A stretch of 14,051 nucleotides of DNA from Sphingomonadales bacterium (GTDB lineage: Bacteria > Pseudomonadota > Alphaproteobacteria > Sphingomonadales > Sphingomonadaceae). The stretch is taken from positions 1 through 14,051 of the forward strand of contig JANYCM010000160.1 of NCBI GenBank assembly GCA_025360285.1, given 5' to 3'. A model generated the notes under the pieces. That model ran no database searches. It was not told where the DNA came from and saw only the letters and a program-made list of their open reading frames with translations. Made by a program: the position numbers and the translations under genes. Below, piece by piece: positions 1-6,264 of the stretch (position 1 is the stretch's first letter; the number at the start of each line of letters is the position of its first letter).

Positions 1-585
1 ATCACCCGCATCGTCTCCGGATCAGGCCGGGTGCTTTATGATCGCGATCCCGGCAATCCGCGGGTCATCGTCGCGCCTTTTGTGGCCGCCAAGATGACCG
101 AATTGATGCAGGCTGCGGTGGAAACCGGCACCGCCAAGGCGGCACAGATCGGCCGGCCGCTCGCCGGCAAGACCGGTACGACAAGTTCCAACAAGGACGG
201 CTGGTTCCTGGGCTTTACCAGCGAACTGACGACCGGTGTGTGGATGGGCCGTGATGATGCCCGCGCCGTGCCCGGCCTCGCCGGCGGCCGCGCCCCGGCG
301 CGGGCCTTTGCCGCTTATATGGCGCGCGCGGTGGGCGGCACGCCGCCGGCGCCGTTGGTTACCGATACCGGCATCGTCGATCCGGCGATGGAGCCCGATG
401 ATCAGGTCTATGGCATCACCCAGGGCGATGCGCCGCAAGGGCCGGACGTCGGCGCCGATGGCCAGCCGGTGGTGCCCGGCGCGGTGCAGGCGCCAGCGCC
501 AACACCGGGGCAGCCGCCGCGCCTCGACTCGCAATGGCTCGATCGCACCTTGAAGGACGTGCCCGCCGCCAAGCCGCCGCATTGA
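1..585 (+). CDS. mrcA: Penicillin-binding protein 1A, C-terminal part (5' end outside window)
   Basis: This is the end of a class A penicillin-binding protein, a bifunctional inner-membrane enzyme that polymerises and cross-links peptidoglycan in the periplasm. The reading frame is open from the first base, and 194 residues are visible before a TGA stop. They contain the transpeptidase KTGTT motif (KTG box, about residues 57-61), followed by the SNKDGWFLGFT and GVWMGRDD segments that typically follow it in PBP1A. The catalytic SxxK serine, the SxN motif and the glycosyltransferase domain must lie upstream of the window. The last 60 or so residues are a Pro/Ala/Gly-rich tail with no recognisable fold. 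The symbol assumes the PBP1A subfamily (also called ponA); another class A PBP cannot be fully excluded from the C-terminus alone. The stop codon overlaps a consensus -35 element serving the next gene. Confidence 0.9.
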   Translation: MTRIVSGSGRVLYDRDPGNPRVIVAPFVAAKMTELMQAAVETGTAKAAQIGRPLAGKTGTTSSNKDGWFLGFTSELTTGVWMGRDDARAVPGLAGGRAPARAFAAYMARAVGGTPPAPLVTDTGIVDPAMEPDDQVYGITQGDAPQGPDVGADGQPVVPGAVQAPAPTPGQPPRLDSQWLDRTLKDVPAAKPPH

Positions 586-611
586 CAACCGGCCGCTGGG
601 GGATTTATGTA
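582..611 (+). promoter_or_regulatory. Candidate sigma-70 promoter for the epoxide-hydrolase-like gene
   Basis: A perfect TTGACA hexamer lies at 582-587, overlapping the TGA stop of the PBP1A gene. An 18-bp spacer leads to TATGTA at 606-611, a weak -10 (three of six consensus bases); TTTATG at 604-609 with a 16-bp spacer is an equally weak alternative. Either -10 falls inside the palindrome at 604-627, so a bound repressor would block RNA polymerase. Transcription would start within the palindrome and give a very short 5' leader. The -35 is seen directly; the -10 and the start site are inference. Confidence 0.45.
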
Positions 612-627
612 GCGATCGCTACATAAA
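604..627. promoter_or_regulatory. Perfect 24-bp palindrome, probable repressor operator
   Basis: The half-site TTTATGTAGCGA is followed directly by its exact reverse complement, giving a 24-bp palindrome with no central gap. It ends 10 bases before the ATG at 638 and covers the presumed -10 region. The length, perfect symmetry and placement resemble operators bound by dimeric TetR/AcrR-type repressors. A rho-independent terminator is unlikely because no T-run follows on either strand and the outer arms are AT-rich. No regulator gene is in the window, so the protein that binds here is unknown. Confidence 0.6.
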
Positions 628-637
628 GAGTCTCGCC

Positions 638-1030
638 ATGACCGACACCGCAATGTCCCCGCAGCAGATCGTCGAAGCCTTTTTCGCTGCGATGGCGGTG
701 GGCGACCATGATGTGGCGCTGGCACATGTCAGCGATGATTGCGAATATGACAATGTGCCCATGGGCAAGGTCTATGGCCCCGCCGAAATCCGCCAGGTGC
801 TGGAGCCGTTTTTCGCTCCGACCCCTGAATATATCCTGGAAATCAAGCGCATCGCCGCTGCAGGCCCGGTGGTCTTTGCCGAACGGCTCGATCGCCATCG
901 CCTTGAAAGTGGCTGGGTCGAACTGCCGGTGACCGGGGTTTTTGAAGTCCATGACGGCAAGATCACGCTGTACCGCGATTATTTCGACCTGGCGACAATC
1001 ATGACCAAATGGCCGGCCCCGGCGGCCTGA
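638..1030 (+). CDS. Limonene-1,2-epoxide hydrolase-like protein (NTF2/SnoaL-like fold)
   Basis: A 130-residue cytoplasmic protein of the NTF2-like superfamily, closest by motif to limonene-1,2-epoxide hydrolases, which open epoxide rings with water in one step. Residues matching the published active site of the Rhodococcus enzyme are present. Tyr37 and Asn39 (in CEYDNVP) correspond to the water-holding Tyr53/Asn55. Arg83 and Asp85 (in ERLDRH) correspond to Arg99/Asp101, and Asp114 (in YRDYFD) to Asp132. The Tyr-to-Arg spacing of 46 residues is the same in both. The ATG at 638 is preceded by a weak AAAGAG ribosome site, and no signal peptide is seen. The gene is single, has its own promoter/operator, and ends 15 bp from the convergent aspartic protease gene. 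The substrate is unknown; a polyketide cyclase or SnoaL-type isomerase role is the alternative. Confidence 0.75.
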   Translation: MTDTAMSPQQIVEAFFAAMAVGDHDVALAHVSDDCEYDNVPMGKVYGPAEIRQVLEPFFAPTPEYILEIKRIAAAGPVVFAERLDRHRLESGWVELPVTGVFEVHDGKITLYRDYFDLATIMTKWPAPAA

Positions 1031-1045
1031 GACGGCGGTCGCGCG

Positions 1046-2002
1046 TCACGGCGCGGCGCGGGACTCTGGCTTGTCGACAAGATCGAACACGGGCCCGCCA
1101 TTGTACGTAAAGTAGATTTTGCCGCCAGCATTGGCGACATAAAGCCGGTGTGACCGGAAGAAATCGGCCCCCAGAAGCATGTCGAAATCGGGATTGATCA
1201 GCTTCCCGAACCGCAGCCGCGCGCCTCTGATTTCCTCGTCGCCGATCTTGAAGCTGGAAAACCGTGCCACAAAGGTTGGAATCTTTCGGCGGCCGATACC
1301 AACGACACTGCCCGCCGGCTTGACGCCCGGGCCATCGGCCGTGAAGCCAGCACGCGCTGCAACCGCATCCGACAGGATGGAAAGCTCGGCACCGCTGTCG
1401 AGAACAACCTTGATCTTGGCGCCGTTAAGATAGGCGACGCTGACAATCTGCGGATTGTCCGGCCCCACCCGGTCGATCGGCACGGTCGAAATCGGCTTTT
1501 CCCCGGCCCAATACGCCATGATCGTATCACTGCACCCGTGCGGCCGCATCAGCCGGATGCTGCCGCCCGCGAAGTCATATTCGACGTCATAGACCGACAG
1601 GACATTCTGGCCGATGACGCCATCGGCGTCGAAATGGCCGTCGGTGACGAGAAAAAACACATTCGGAAGCGTGACACCCCCCAGGCTGAACTTCCTGACC
1701 ACCGTGGCGGACGTGTCGGCGACGCCCCCGATGCCGCGAATGCGGACCTCGTCCGGCGAGGCTTCCAGGCGCAAGCCAAAGGCCAGCGCGCGGGGACGCG
1801 CGATGATGCTGTAAAAGGAGCCGGTATCGATCAGAAACCGCGCGGCGTGATTTTCCACCTTGGCGTCCACCAGCGGCTGCTGGCCTTCCATGATCACAGG
1901 CAGGTGCAGAACCTCGTCGACCCGGCATGCAGCCGCCACCGGTGGCGCGACCGCCAGCGCCAGCCCCGCCAACAGCCCTGAAACCCCCGCCCGCACCTGC
2001 AT
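1046..2002 (-). CDS. Secreted protein with two retropepsin-like aspartic protease domains
   Basis: A 318-residue protein with an N-terminal signal peptide (about residues 1-25, hydrophobic core GLLAGLALAV, cleavage probably after AAA before Cys26). Two retropepsin-type units follow. The first has the catalytic DTG at Asp59-Gly61 (FLIDTGS) and a downstream GVIGQNVL strand at 129-136. The second has DSG at Asp202-Gly204 (VLDSGAE) and MLLGADFF at 275-282. Because each unit has its own catalytic Asp, the chain may form an intramolecular pseudo-dimer, as pepsins do. Cys26 and Cys157 are the only cysteines and could form a disulfide; a lipoprotein reading of AAAC at the signal end is possible but weak. 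The ATG at 2002 is chosen because GGAG sits 8 bases upstream and the signal peptide begins there. Upstream in-frame ATGs at 2029 and 2032 lack a ribosome site. It is the last gene of the maeB block, 65 bp after queG. Substrate unknown. Confidence 0.8.
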   Translation of the reverse strand: MQVRAGVSGLLAGLALAVAPPVAAACRVDEVLHLPVIMEGQQPLVDAKVENHAARFLIDTGSFYSIIARPRALAFGLRLEASPDEVRIRGIGGVADTSATVVRKFSLGGVTLPNVFFLVTDGHFDADGVIGQNVLSVYDVEYDFAGGSIRLMRPHGCSDTIMAYWAGEKPISTVPIDRVGPDNPQIVSVAYLNGAKIKVVLDSGAELSILSDAVAARAGFTADGPGVKPAGSVVGIGRRKIPTFVARFSSFKIGDEEIRGARLRFGKLINPDFDMLLGADFFRSHRLYVANAGGKIYFTYNGGPVFDLVDKPESRAAP

Positions 2003-2056
2003 CTGCCCCGCTCCGTCCGCTTGTAACATCATGGCGCAATGTGCCCGGCCGCGCCA

Positions 2057-2076
2057 CCGGGTTTCAGTCAACCCGG
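2057..2076 (-). other. Stem-loop at the queG stop codon
   Basis: CCGGGTT and AACCCGG form a 7-bp perfect stem with a 6-base loop, straddling the end of queG ahead of the aspartic protease gene. No T-run follows on the minus strand, so it does not meet the criteria for an intrinsic terminator. It could slow polymerase, protect an mRNA end or be chance in GC-rich DNA. Confidence 0.3.
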
Positions 2077-3114
2077 CGCGTGGCTGAGCTGCGCCAGCGC
2101 CCAATCGGCGGCATCGCGCACCACGGTATCATCGTCGCCCTGAAGCGCTGCCACCGGCGCCCGCAGGGCCGCCGCTGCGCTGTTGCCTGCCGCGATCAAC
2201 GCGTTACGCACCAGCCGGTTGCGGCCGATGCGCCTGATCGGTGACCCGGCAAAGACCTGGCGAAAGCTGGCGTCATCGAGCGCCAGCAGATCGGCCAGCG
2301 CCGGCGCGGTCAGTTCGGCACGCGGCTGAAACGCCAGGTCGCGCGCCGCCTGGGCAAAGCGGTTCCACGGGCACACCGCCAGGCAATCGTCGCAGCCGTA
2401 GATGCGGTTGCCGAGTGCTGTGCGAAATTCCTCTGGGATCGGGCCTTTGTGCTCGATGGTGAGGTACGACAGGCAGCGCCGCGCATCGAGTCGATAAGGG
2501 GCCGGAAAGGCCTGGGTCGGGCACGCCGTCTGGCAACGATCGCATGATCCGCAGCGATCAGCGTGCGGCGCATCGCCGGGCAGGTCGAGCGTTGTGTAGA
2601 TCGCCCCCAGGAAGAGCCATGACCCTTGGCTGCGGCTGACCAGATTGCTGTGCTTGCCCTGCCAGCCGAGGCCGGCGGCGGCGGCGAGCGGTTTTTCCAT
2701 CACCGGTGCTGTATCGACGAACACCTTGACCGCTGCTTCGGGTGCCGCCGCGACAAGGAAACGCGCCAGCGCCTTCAGGCGGCGCTTGATGACGTCATGA
2801 TAATCGGACCCTTGCGCATAAACCGAAATCACGCCGGTTTCGGGGTGATCGGCATGGCGCAGCGGATCGAGCGCCGGAGCATAGCTGGTGCCGAGCATGA
2901 TGACGCTTTGCACATCGGGCCACAGGCCTTGCGGCGTCGCCCGGCGATCAGCGCTTTCGGCCATCCACAGCATGTCACCCTGGCAACCATCGGCCAGCCA
3001 TTGCCGCAGCCGCTGTCCGGCGAGGGGTGCTGCGGTGGCGGGGGCGATGCCAAAAGCGGCAAAACCCAGCCGCGCCGCCTCGGTTTCCAGTGCGGTGCGG
3101 ATCGTGCTGGTCAC
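2068..3114 (-). CDS. queG: Epoxyqueuosine reductase QueG
   Basis: A 348-residue cytoplasmic iron-sulfur, cobalamin-dependent enzyme that reduces epoxyqueuosine to queuosine at the tRNA wobble position, the last step of queuosine synthesis. The catalytic Asp134 lies in VDTAPVMEK, with GWQGKHSN just after. A double [4Fe-4S] ferredoxin module follows: Cys188, Cys191, Cys194 and Cys198 (CGSCDRCQTACP), Cys214, then Cys241, Cys244 and Cys248 (CDDCLAVCP). The C-terminal 80 residues form a HEAT-like helical region as in other QueG proteins. The start is the GTG at 3114, which gives the normal N-terminus (TSTIRTALETEAARLGF) and overlaps the upstream hydrolase stop as GTGA, implying translational coupling. 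The frame stays open upstream, but that extension is out-of-frame hydrolase sequence. All expected metal ligands are present, so the enzyme should be active. No other queuosine gene is in the window. Confidence 0.95.
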   Translation of the reverse strand: MTSTIRTALETEAARLGFAAFGIAPATAAPLAGQRLRQWLADGCQGDMLWMAESADRRATPQGLWPDVQSVIMLGTSYAPALDPLRHADHPETGVISVYAQGSDYHDVIKRRLKALARFLVAAAPEAAVKVFVDTAPVMEKPLAAAAGLGWQGKHSNLVSRSQGSWLFLGAIYTTLDLPGDAPHADRCGSCDRCQTACPTQAFPAPYRLDARRCLSYLTIEHKGPIPEEFRTALGNRIYGCDDCLAVCPWNRFAQAARDLAFQPRAELTAPALADLLALDDASFRQVFAGSPIRRIGRNRLVRNALIAAGNSAAAALRAPVAALQGDDDTVVRDAADWALAQLSHAPG

Positions 3115-3884
3115 AGCGCCGGCAGGGCGGCCAGCCAGTCCTCGATATAGTCGCCAACCCTGGCTTCCAGATCGCCCCAGAACAGCCAGTGACCGGCCCC
3201 GGCAATCTCGTGATAATCGACGATGCCCCGCAACTTGCGGGCAGTGGCGCGCGATATGCCGGGCACGGTGATGCGGTCCGCGCTGCCGACGATGACCAGC
3301 GCCGGTTGATCGAGCCGGGCGTAATCGACGCGCGTCGCGCCGGTTTTGGACAGGCCCGGCAAGGTCATTTCGGCAATCACCCGGCCCGAATCCCACACCA
3401 GCCCGTCATATTCGGCGCGGGCAATGGCATCGGGCACGCCATTGTAGATCCCCCACAGCGCCGGCCCCAGGTCAATGCGGGTTGGCGAATGCCACCAGCC
3501 CCATTTCGTCACTACCCCGGCCATGGTGCGCAGCGGATCAAGCCCGAACGCCGGGGTTGCCGCGGTCGCCGCGGTGGACAGCAGCACCAGCCCGGCATGC
3601 GGCACCCGTGCCGCCACGATCTGCGCCAGCGCGCCGCCCATCGAATGGCCGATCAGGATGGGGGGTGCCGGCAATTTCGCCACTTCGGCGACCAGGAAGC
3701 GGGCGTAATCCTCGACAGTCAACGCGCCGACTTCGGCCAGGGGCGGCAGCGCCGGATCGCGATCATGCAACGGCAGTGCCGGCGCGACGACCTGATGACC
3801 CAGGGCTTCCAGCCGCGGTTTCAGCCGGGCAAAGGTCGCCGGCGTCGCCCATAACCCATGGCAGCAGAGGATCGGCGGCTTCAC
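3111..3884 (-). CDS. Alpha/beta-fold hydrolase
   Basis: A 257-residue cytoplasmic alpha/beta hydrolase of unassigned substrate. The catalytic triad is readable: Ser81 in the nucleophile elbow GHSMGG, Asp203 in GSADRITVP, and His232 in GAGHWLF. The early CCHGLWATP segment (residues 7-15) carries the oxyanion-hole HG motif. A variable, tryptophan-containing cap (about residues 105-185) probably determines the substrate. The start is a GTG overlapping the maeB stop as GTGA, with no clear ribosome site of its own, so translation is probably coupled to maeB; the stop in turn overlaps the queG GTG. Esterase, lipase-like or C-C hydrolase activities are all possible. The position between maeB and queG does not suggest a pathway. 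Confidence 0.9.
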   Translation of the reverse strand: MKPPILCCHGLWATPATFARLKPRLEALGHQVVAPALPLHDRDPALPPLAEVGALTVEDYARFLVAEVAKLPAPPILIGHSMGGALAQIVAARVPHAGLVLLSTAATAATPAFGLDPLRTMAGVVTKWGWWHSPTRIDLGPALWGIYNGVPDAIARAEYDGLVWDSGRVIAEMTLPGLSKTGATRVDYARLDQPALVIVGSADRITVPGISRATARKLRGIVDYHEIAGAGHWLFWGDLEARVGDYIEDWLAALPAL

Positions 3885-6145
3885 CGCACCACGCCGGTCG
3901 AGGCGAGCACCGCCAACGTCACCAGATCGCTTGCCGTCGAGGTCATTGGCGCAATCTGCACCGGTCGGCTCATATTGACCAGCAACGGCCCAATCACCCG
4001 GCCGCCGGCGACTTCCTTCAGCAATTTTGCCGCGATGTTGGCCGAATGCAGGCCGGGCATGATCAGCACATTGGCCGGCCCCGACAGGCGGTTGAACGGA
4101 TAGAGCGTGCGCAGCGCCGGGTTGAGCGCCACATCGGCAGACATTTCGCCTTCATATTCAAAGCCGACACGGCGTTCATCGAGCAGTGCGACAGCGCCGC
4201 GCAGATTGCCGACAAATTCGCCAGTCGGATTGCCGAAATTGGAATAGCTGACAAACGCCACGCGCGGTTCCTGGCCCAGCCGGCGCGCCACCGCCGCCGT
4301 TTGTTCGGCAATGTCCGCCAGTTGGGTGGCGTCGGGTCGTTCGGTGACAGTGGTGTCGGCGATGAAGATGGTTTCGGATTTGCCGACGAGCAGATGGATG
4401 CCGAACGGGCGATGGCCCTCGGTCGGATCGATGACCTGGCGGACCTGGCGATAGGTGGTGGCGAAATTGCGCGTCACCCCCGTCAGCATGATATCGGCCT
4501 CGCCCAATTCGACCAGCATGGCGCCGAAGATATTGCGTTCATGATTGACCATACGCTGGACATCGCGCAGCAGCGCGCCGCGGCGTTGCAGCCGGGCATA
4601 CAGCCGTTCGACCATGCGCGGCACCAGCGGGCTGACGCTGCTGTTGTGGATTTCGTACGAGTCCACATCGGCGACCCCGATCCGCGCCAGTGCCTCACGC
4701 ACCGGCGCCTCGCGGCCGACAAGCACCGGTTCGCCATAGCCCGAACTGCGGTAATTGACGGCGGCGCGCAGCACGACTTCCTGTTCGGCCTCGGCAAAGA
4801 CGCAGCGGCGCGGGCGCGAGCGGGCGGCCTCGACAGCCCCGGCAAGGATTGATGTGGTCGGGTTGAGCCGGCCGCGCAATTCCTGGCGATACGCTGCTTC
4901 ATCGAAGAACGGTTTCTTCGCCACACCTGAAGCCATTGCCGCCTTGGCAACTGCGGTGGGGATTTCTTCGATCAGCCGCGGGTCAAAGGGCGCCGGGATG
5001 ATATATTCAGGTCCAAAGGTGCGCGCCTTGCCACCGTACGCCGCCGCGACTTCATCGGGCACCTGCATCCGCGCCAGCGCCGCGATGGCATTGGCCGCCG
5101 CCATCTTCATCACTTCGTTGATGGCGGTGGCCCGGACATCGAGTGCGCCCCGGAACAGATAGGGGAAGCACAGCACATTATTGACCTGGTTGGGGTAATC
5201 GCTGCGACCGGTGGCGACGATGGCGTCACTGCGCACGGCCGCAACTTCCTCGGGCGTAATTTCCGGGTCAGGGTTGGCCATGGCGAAAATGATCGGGTTC
5301 TTGGCCATTGACGCGACCATGTCGCGGCTGACGGCACCCTTTTGCGACAGGCCGAGCAGCAGATCGGCGCCCACCACCGCCTCCGCCAGCGTCCGCGCCT
5401 CGGTGACGGCGGCGTGCGCCGATTTCCACTGGTTCATGCCCTTTTCGCGGCCCTGGTAGATGACGCCGCTGGTGTCGCACATAATGACGTTGCGAACGCC
5501 AAACGCCTTGATCAATTCGGTACAGGCGATTGCCGAGGCGCCAGCGCCATTGACCACCATGCGCACATCCTCGGGCTTGCGCCCCGTCAGGTGCAGGGCG
5601 TTGATGACGCCGGCGGCAGCCACGATGGCGGTGCCATGCTGGTCATCATGAAAGACCGGGATGTTCATCCGTTCTTTGAGGGTCGTTTCAATGATGAAAC
5701 ATTCGGGCGCCTTGATGTCTTCAAGGTTGATGCCGCCAAAGCTCGGCTCCATCAATTCGACAGCATCAATGAAGCGGGTGACATCTTCGGTCGCCAGTTC
5801 AAGATCGATCGAATCGATATCGGCAAAGCGTTTGAACAGGACGGACTTGCCCTCCATCACCGGCTTTGAGGCAAGCGCGCCAAGATTGCCCAACCCCAGG
5901 ATTGCCGTGCCGTTGGAGATGACCGCGACCAGATTGCCCTTGATCGTATAGTCATAGGCAGCATCCGGATCGGCAGCGATGGCGAGCACCGGGGCGGCCA
6001 CGCCGGGGCTGTAGGCAAGGCTCAGATCACGCGCCGTCGCCATCGGTTTGGAGGCGATGATCTCGAGCTTGCCCGGCTTGCCGCCGAGGCGGTGGAAAGC
6101 CAGCGCCTCGCGATCGCCGAAATCATTGCTGCTGTCAGCGGTCAT
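3881..6145 (-). CDS. maeB: NADP-dependent malic enzyme, MaeB type (malic domain plus phosphotransacetylase-like domain)
   Basis: A 754-residue cytoplasmic enzyme that decarboxylates malate to pyruvate while making NADPH, close to the usual MaeB length. The malic domain occupies about residues 1-425. It has the YSPGVA segment with Tyr45, the GLGNLG...KPVMEGK loop (84-100), likely metal ligands Glu142-Asp143 and the Asp167-Asp168 pair in FHDDQHG, and a Rossmann NADP motif NGAGASA (199-205). From about residue 430 a phosphotransacetylase-like domain follows (FAEAEQE, VNHERNIFGAML, GLHSANIAAKLL). In characterised MaeB proteins this domain has lost transacetylase activity and senses acetyl-CoA. 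The ATG at 6145 has an AAGGG ribosome site a few bases upstream. It is the first gene of the minus-strand block, divergent from mutS, and its stop overlaps the next start as GTGA. Confidence 0.96.
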   Translation of the reverse strand: MTADSSNDFGDREALAFHRLGGKPGKLEIIASKPMATARDLSLAYSPGVAAPVLAIAADPDAAYDYTIKGNLVAVISNGTAILGLGNLGALASKPVMEGKSVLFKRFADIDSIDLELATEDVTRFIDAVELMEPSFGGINLEDIKAPECFIIETTLKERMNIPVFHDDQHGTAIVAAAGVINALHLTGRKPEDVRMVVNGAGASAIACTELIKAFGVRNVIMCDTSGVIYQGREKGMNQWKSAHAAVTEARTLAEAVVGADLLLGLSQKGAVSRDMVASMAKNPIIFAMANPDPEITPEEVAAVRSDAIVATGRSDYPNQVNNVLCFPYLFRGALDVRATAINEVMKMAAANAIAALARMQVPDEVAAAYGGKARTFGPEYIIPAPFDPRLIEEIPTAVAKAAMASGVAKKPFFDEAAYRQELRGRLNPTTSILAGAVEAARSRPRRCVFAEAEQEVVLRAAVNYRSSGYGEPVLVGREAPVREALARIGVADVDSYEIHNSSVSPLVPRMVERLYARLQRRGALLRDVQRMVNHERNIFGAMLVELGEADIMLTGVTRNFATTYRQVRQVIDPTEGHRPFGIHLLVGKSETIFIADTTVTERPDATQLADIAEQTAAVARRLGQEPRVAFVSYSNFGNPTGEFVGNLRGAVALLDERRVGFEYEGEMSADVALNPALRTLYPFNRLSGPANVLIMPGLHSANIAAKLLKEVAGGRVIGPLLVNMSRPVQIAPMTSTASDLVTLAVLASTGVVR

Positions 6146-6264
6146 GGTCTGCCCTTGAGTCAGCGCTGCTGTGAGTGCGCCGGCCGACTCTAGGGTTTGT
6201 TAAGGGCTGCGGGCAAGCGAAAGGACGATGACAGGTCGCCGCAAAGCCCGCTAACAATGGCCGG
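6146..6264. promoter_or_regulatory. Divergent intergenic region between maeB and mutS
   Basis: This 119-bp stretch must drive both minus-strand maeB and plus-strand mutS. For maeB a weak candidate promoter is TTGCCC (6216-6211 on the minus strand), an 18-bp spacer and TAGAGT (6192-6187), each matching four of six consensus bases; it would leave a leader of about 35 bases. For mutS I cannot find a convincing promoter or ribosome site. An eight-codon ORF (ATG at 6228) and a three-codon ORF (ATG at 6257) lie ahead of the mutS start. No strong palindrome was found. Confidence 0.35.

Noticed and set aside
1031..1045. Possible bidirectional terminator between the convergent epoxide-hydrolase-like and protease genes.
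   Set aside because: The gap is only 15 bp and holds no stem-loop with a T-run on either strand.
1925..1940. Lipobox reading (AAAC) at the signal peptide end of the aspartic protease.
   Set aside because: Position -3 is Ala rather than the usual Leu/Val, and an ordinary signal peptidase I site explains the sequence equally well.
2003..2104. Extended N-terminus of the aspartic protease starting at 2104.
   Set aside because: It would overlap queG, the added 34 residues precede the signal peptide, and the ATG at 2002 has a good ribosome site.
3115..3396. Extended N-terminus of QueG starting at 3396.
   Set aside because: The added residues are an out-of-frame reading of the alpha/beta hydrolase gene; the GTG at 3114 gives the normal family N-terminus and a GTGA junction.
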